Origin: an uncultured Clostridia bacterium
GTDB taxonomy: Bacteria; Bacillota; Clostridia; Oscillospirales; CAG-272
NCBI GenBank assembly: GCA_937893945.1
Contig: CALCTA010000037.1
Coordinates: forward strand, 1-7,417
Direction: 5' to 3'
Length of the DNA: 7,417 nucleotides
Shown: positions 5,536-7,417 of the stretch, in pieces
How the letters are laid out: the number at the start of each line of letters is the position of its first letter
How positions within the stretch are numbered: position 1 is the first letter of the stretch
The notes under the pieces: generated by a model
Seen by the model: only the letters and a program-made list of their open reading frames with translations
Database searches by the model: none
What the model was told of the DNA's origin: nothing
Translations under genes and position numbers: made by a program

Positions 5536-5587
5536 CGAGAGAAGCAAGTCTCTCCTTTTAGGACAGTCGAGGACGCCTGTCCTTACA
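5536..5587. repeat. Short palindromic elements (AGGACAG hairpin)
   Basis: Two small inverted repeats are adjacent. GAGAGA/TCTCTC (5537-5542 and 5549-5554) has a 6-nt loop and is followed by CTTTT on the plus strand. AGGACAG/CTGTCCT (5560-5566 and 5577-5583) has a 10-nt loop and is followed by TACAA. The second resembles interspersed intergenic repeats I recall from gut Clostridia, but copy number cannot be judged here. No gene reads into either from the plus strand. Confidence 0.45.
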
Positions 5588-5624
5588 AAACTAATTGTTG
5601 TCTTAAGTTTTATCGCTAGTGGAG

Positions 5625-5663
5625 GGGGTGGTCGTCCGAGGGCGCTTCGTGAATCGCCCCTAC
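5625..5663 (-). repeat. GTAGGGG-tipped palindromic repeat, copy 1 (inverted)
   Basis: On the minus strand this begins GTAGGGGCGATTCACGAAGC and continues CGCCCTCGGACGACC. It holds a hairpin: GGGCG (5640-5644) with CGCCC (5655-5659) and TTC/GAA inside. The minus-strand reading matches copy 2 (5693-5720) in GTAGGGG, CGCCCTCG, ACG and CC, so the two are inverted copies of one family, 29 bp apart. Confidence 0.6.
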
Positions 5664-5692
5664 AACCAAAAGATTAAATTTAGCGCAAACCG

Positions 5693-5720
5693 GTAGGGGT
5701 CGGCGCCCTCGACGGCCCTA
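5693..5720 (+). repeat. GTAGGGG-tipped palindromic repeat, copy 2
   Basis: Begins GTAGGGGTCGGCGCCCTCGA. TAGGG (5694-5698) pairs with CCCTA (5716-5720), and GTCG (5699-5702) with CGAC (5710-5713), with GG bulged. It is the inverted partner of copy 1, with the GTAGGGG tips facing each other across a short AT-rich spacer. Confidence 0.6.
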
Positions 5721-5778
5721 AAAACCGGGAGAAACAGGCCCCTCCCATACCGACTAATTTAAAGGTAACAATTAAACC

Positions 5779-5840
5779 CGTAGGGGCGGATTCCATATCC
5801 GCCCATTCCTTTCCGGGAGCATATGGAATGCTCCCCTACG
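5779..5840. repeat. Paired palindromic element with two 8-bp hairpins between GTAGGGG ends
   Basis: The element begins CGTAGGGG (5779-5786) and ends CCCCTACG (5833-5840), so its ends form an inverted repeat. The left half folds as GGGCGGAT/ATCCGCCC (5784-5791 and 5797-5804, loop TCCAT), and the right half as GGGAGCAT/ATGCTCCC (5815-5822 and 5828-5835, loop ATGGA). The loops are complementary, and ATTCCATAT (5790-5798) can pair with ATATGGAAT (5821-5829). The two halves differ at the stem bases but keep pairing within each arm. This REP/BIME-like design lies downstream of the hflX-operon terminator. Confidence 0.7.
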
Positions 5841-5862
5841 AGCAAAAAACATCATACATACG

Positions 5863-5896
5863 AAAACCGCCGCCGAGGTTCACCTCGGCGGCGGTT
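5863..5896 (-). terminator. Terminator of the hflX / ParB-like operon
   Basis: AACCGCCGCCGAGG (5865-5878) and CCTCGGCGGCGGTT (5883-5896) are a perfect 14-bp inverted repeat with a 4-nt loop, starting 11 bp after the stop of the ParB-like gene. On the minus strand the stem runs into TTTTCGTATG. The very GC-rich stem compensates for the short T-run. Confidence 0.85.
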
Positions 5897-5907
5897 GTGT
5901 TTTCTGC

Positions 5908-6360
5908 TTAATTACAGCCGTATTTCTCTTTAAAATCCACCATATCCTTCTCGGCGGTGGTCCAGACTATGACTGCGCAGTCCTCAAGTCCGAGGCGCGA
6001 GTAGGCTTCGTAGCGATGGTTTCCGTCGTTCAAGGTGAATTTTCCGTCCTCGTAATTTACGATAAGCGGCGGAAGATCTGCTCCGCCTCGGAAAGCCTCC
6101 ATAATGCCCTCTACCTTGCGCTCAAACACCTCGGGATGCACACGGAAGGGCATATTTTCCTCAGGTCCGCAGCAACGGCAAAGGTCGGCAAGAGGTAACA
6201 GCACGGGCGCTGTATAATATCGAGGAAAGAGCTTAAGTCCATCGGAAAAGGGCTTGTTATGCCCCTCACCGCAAAGATAGGCGTGTATCCATTCCTCAAC
6301 TCTGCCCTGCTCTGCATACTCACGAGCAGAGGAAAGCGTAGCGTTATATTCTATGCTCAT
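5908..6360 (-). CDS. ParB-like domain protein (stand-alone)
   Basis: A 150-residue cytoplasmic protein whose C-terminal half carries the ParB N-terminal-like fold: LPPLIVNYEDGKFTL (96-110) followed directly by NDGNHRYEAYSRLG (111-124), matching the GxxR-type nucleotide-binding core of ParB/Srx-like domains. The N-terminal ~90 residues are helical and not recognised, with a cysteine cluster CRCC at 61-64. It lacks a helix-turn-helix and dimerisation domain, so it is not the chromosome-partition ParB. Stand-alone domains of this type occur in Clostridia without assigned function. The ATG overlaps the hflX stop (ATGA), with only a weak purine-rich site, so translation probably depends on hflX. 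It is the last gene before the terminator at 5863-5896. Confidence 0.8.
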   Translation of the reverse strand: MSIEYNATLSSAREYAEQGRVEEWIHAYLCGEGHNKPFSDGLKLFPRYYTAPVLLPLADLCRCCGPEENMPFRVHPEVFERKVEGIMEAFRGGADLPPLIVNYEDGKFTLNDGNHRYEAYSRLGLEDCAVIVWTTAEKDMVDFKEKYGCN

Positions 6361-7417
6361 TCTTCCCAGTCCTCCGATGTGTCAGGTATATCGTCGGTCG
6401 CGTATTTCTTCATCATTCCTCTCGCCTTGGCATCGGCAAGAGCGACCGCGGTAATTCCGTCCGCGCCGTACTGCACGTCCTCGACAGTTGCCACTCTGTA
6501 GAGCGTGTTGAGCGCGCCTGCCTCGGCGTTGGGGATGAAATAGGTTATACGGCGCTTTCCGTCGGTAACGATAGCCTCAAGCTTAGAGATGAGCAAGTCC
6601 ATTCCCTGACCTGTCAGCGCGGAGATATAGACGATATTCTCGTCCTCGGCGCTCTTGCCTATCTCGCGAAGCTCGGCAAAGCCGCGATCGCACTTGTTAA
6701 AAACGTAGAGAGTAGGCTTGCCGCCTGCGCCAAGCTCAACGAGAAGCTCCTCGGTAACCCTTAGCTGCTCTGCAAATCTCGAATCCGACGCGTCTATGAT
6801 GATAAGCAGTATATCTGCCATCGCCGCTTCCTCAAGCGTTGAGTGGAACGCGCTTACAAGATGGTGGGGGAGCTTGTTTATAAAGCCAACCGTGTCGGTA
6901 AGCAGAATGCTCTCTCCGCAAGGAAGCGTATATTTTCTCGTTGTGGGGTCAAGCGTTGCGAAAAGCTTGTCCTCAGCAAGAATTCCCGCGTCTGTCAAGG
7001 CGTTTAACAGAGTTGACTTGCCCGCGTTGGTGTATCCTACGATAGCAACCTGCACGATACCGCTACGCTGACGGGAAACTCTCATCGTCTTGCGGTTCTT
7101 CTCCATCTCGTCTATCTGATCCTCAAGCGCGCGGATGCGGCGCTGAAGATGTCGTCTGTCTGTCTCAAGCTGGCTCTCGCCGGGGCCTCTCGTACCGATA
7201 CCGCCTCCAAGTCGCGAAAGCTCTGTTCCCTTGCCCATAAGACGAGGCGCTGTATATTTAAGCTGTGCAAGCTCTACCTGAAGCTTTCCCTCGCCCGTTA
7301 CGGCGTGAAGCGCAAAAATGTCAAGAATGAGCATTGAGCGGTCGATAACTCGAACGCCCTCACCCATAATATTTTCAAGATTTCTTATCTGCGAGGGTGA
7401 GAGCTCGCAGTCAAATA
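6357..7417 (-). CDS. hflX: GTPase HflX, 5' end outside the window
   Basis: The frame is open through the right edge: codons before the internal Met at 7367 read FDCELSPSQIRNLENI, typical HflX sequence, so the true start is beyond 7417. About 352 residues are visible (F = 1). The N-terminal HflX domain shows VIDRSMLILDIFALHA. A glycine/arginine-rich linker (GGGIGTRGPGESQLETDRR, about 70-88) and a helical coiled segment follow. The GTPase domain has GYTNAGKS (G1, 127-134), ATLDPTTR (G2), DTVGF (G3, 174-178), NKCD (G4, 240-243) and SALTG (G5, 265-269). HflX binds the 50S subunit and splits stalled or stress-arrested ribosomes by GTP hydrolysis. All key residues are intact. The stop overlaps the next gene's ATG by 4 nt. 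Confidence 0.97.
   Translation of the reverse strand, partial: FDCELSPSQIRNLENIMGEGVRVIDRSMLILDIFALHAVTGEGKLQVELAQLKYTAPRLMGKGTELSRLGGGIGTRGPGESQLETDRRHLQRRIRALEDQIDEMEKNRKTMRVSRQRSGIVQVAIVGYTNAGKSTLLNALTDAGILAEDKLFATLDPTTRKYTLPCGESILLTDTVGFINKLPHHLVSAFHSTLEEAAMADILLIIIDASDSRFAEQLRVTEELLVELGAGGKPTLYVFNKCDRGFAELREIGKSAEDENIVYISALTGQGMDLLISKLEAIVTDGKRRITYFIPNAEAGALNTLYRVATVEDVQYGADGITAVALADAKARGMMKKYATDDIPDTSEDWEE

Noticed and set aside
5541..5860. CRISPR array or tandem repeat
   Set aside because: The repeated motif is short, in both orientations and irregularly spaced, with no constant repeat-spacer unit.

Overview
The window looks like chromosomal DNA from a Bacillota member of class Clostridia. 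Evidence for this is the 16S rRNA 5' end, AAGGAG-type Shine-Dalgarno sites, near-consensus TTGACA/TATAAT promoters with AT-rich upstream tracts, a DUF421 (YetF) plus DUF4363 gene pair, and GTAGGGG-tipped palindromic intergenic repeats of a kind I recall from gut Clostridia. No phage, IS, CRISPR or tRNA sequence was seen. The left edge stops about 59 nt inside the 16S gene, which may be an assembly break at an rRNA operon (inference).

Layout, left to right. (1) 1-420, minus strand: the 5' end of a 16S rRNA gene, a leader of about 200 nt with a boxA-like element, and two tandem promoters, each preceded by helically phased A-tracts. (2) 538-1574, plus strand: a two-gene unit encoding a DUF421/YetF membrane protein and a small membrane-anchored DUF4363 protein, overlapping by 4 nt. 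(3) 4956-1554, minus strand: a three-gene operon with a perfect consensus promoter, encoding an SGNH-like lipoprotein, a YigZ/IMPACT protein and a second lipoprotein of unknown function. Its end overlaps the DUF4363 gene tail-to-tail by 21 bp, and its probable terminator lies inside the DUF4363 coding sequence. (4) 5509-5055, minus strand: a self-contained unit with an extended -10 promoter, a leader of about 190 nt, a 55-aa ORF with a strong ribosome binding site, and a terminator. The leader folds as a long hairpin followed by mutually exclusive antiterminator and terminator stems. (5) 5536-5860: a gene-free stretch of palindromic repeats. (6) 7417-5863, minus strand: the hflX GTPase gene (start outside the window), a 4-nt overlapping ParB-like domain gene, and a 14-bp-stem terminator.

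The most interesting part is unit 4. The promoter places the transcript start at the base of a 13-bp closing stem, and a UUCG-capped terminator with a six-T run sits just before the Shine-Dalgarno of a small ORF. This is the arrangement expected either of a transcription attenuator or riboswitch-like leader controlling an uncharacterised 55-aa protein, or of a stand-alone small RNA of about 170 nt. I do not recognise it as a named class.

The remaining genes are ordinary housekeeping or conserved-hypothetical genes, although the overlapping convergent ends at 1461-1574 and the four-copy GTAGGGG repeat cluster are worth noting.
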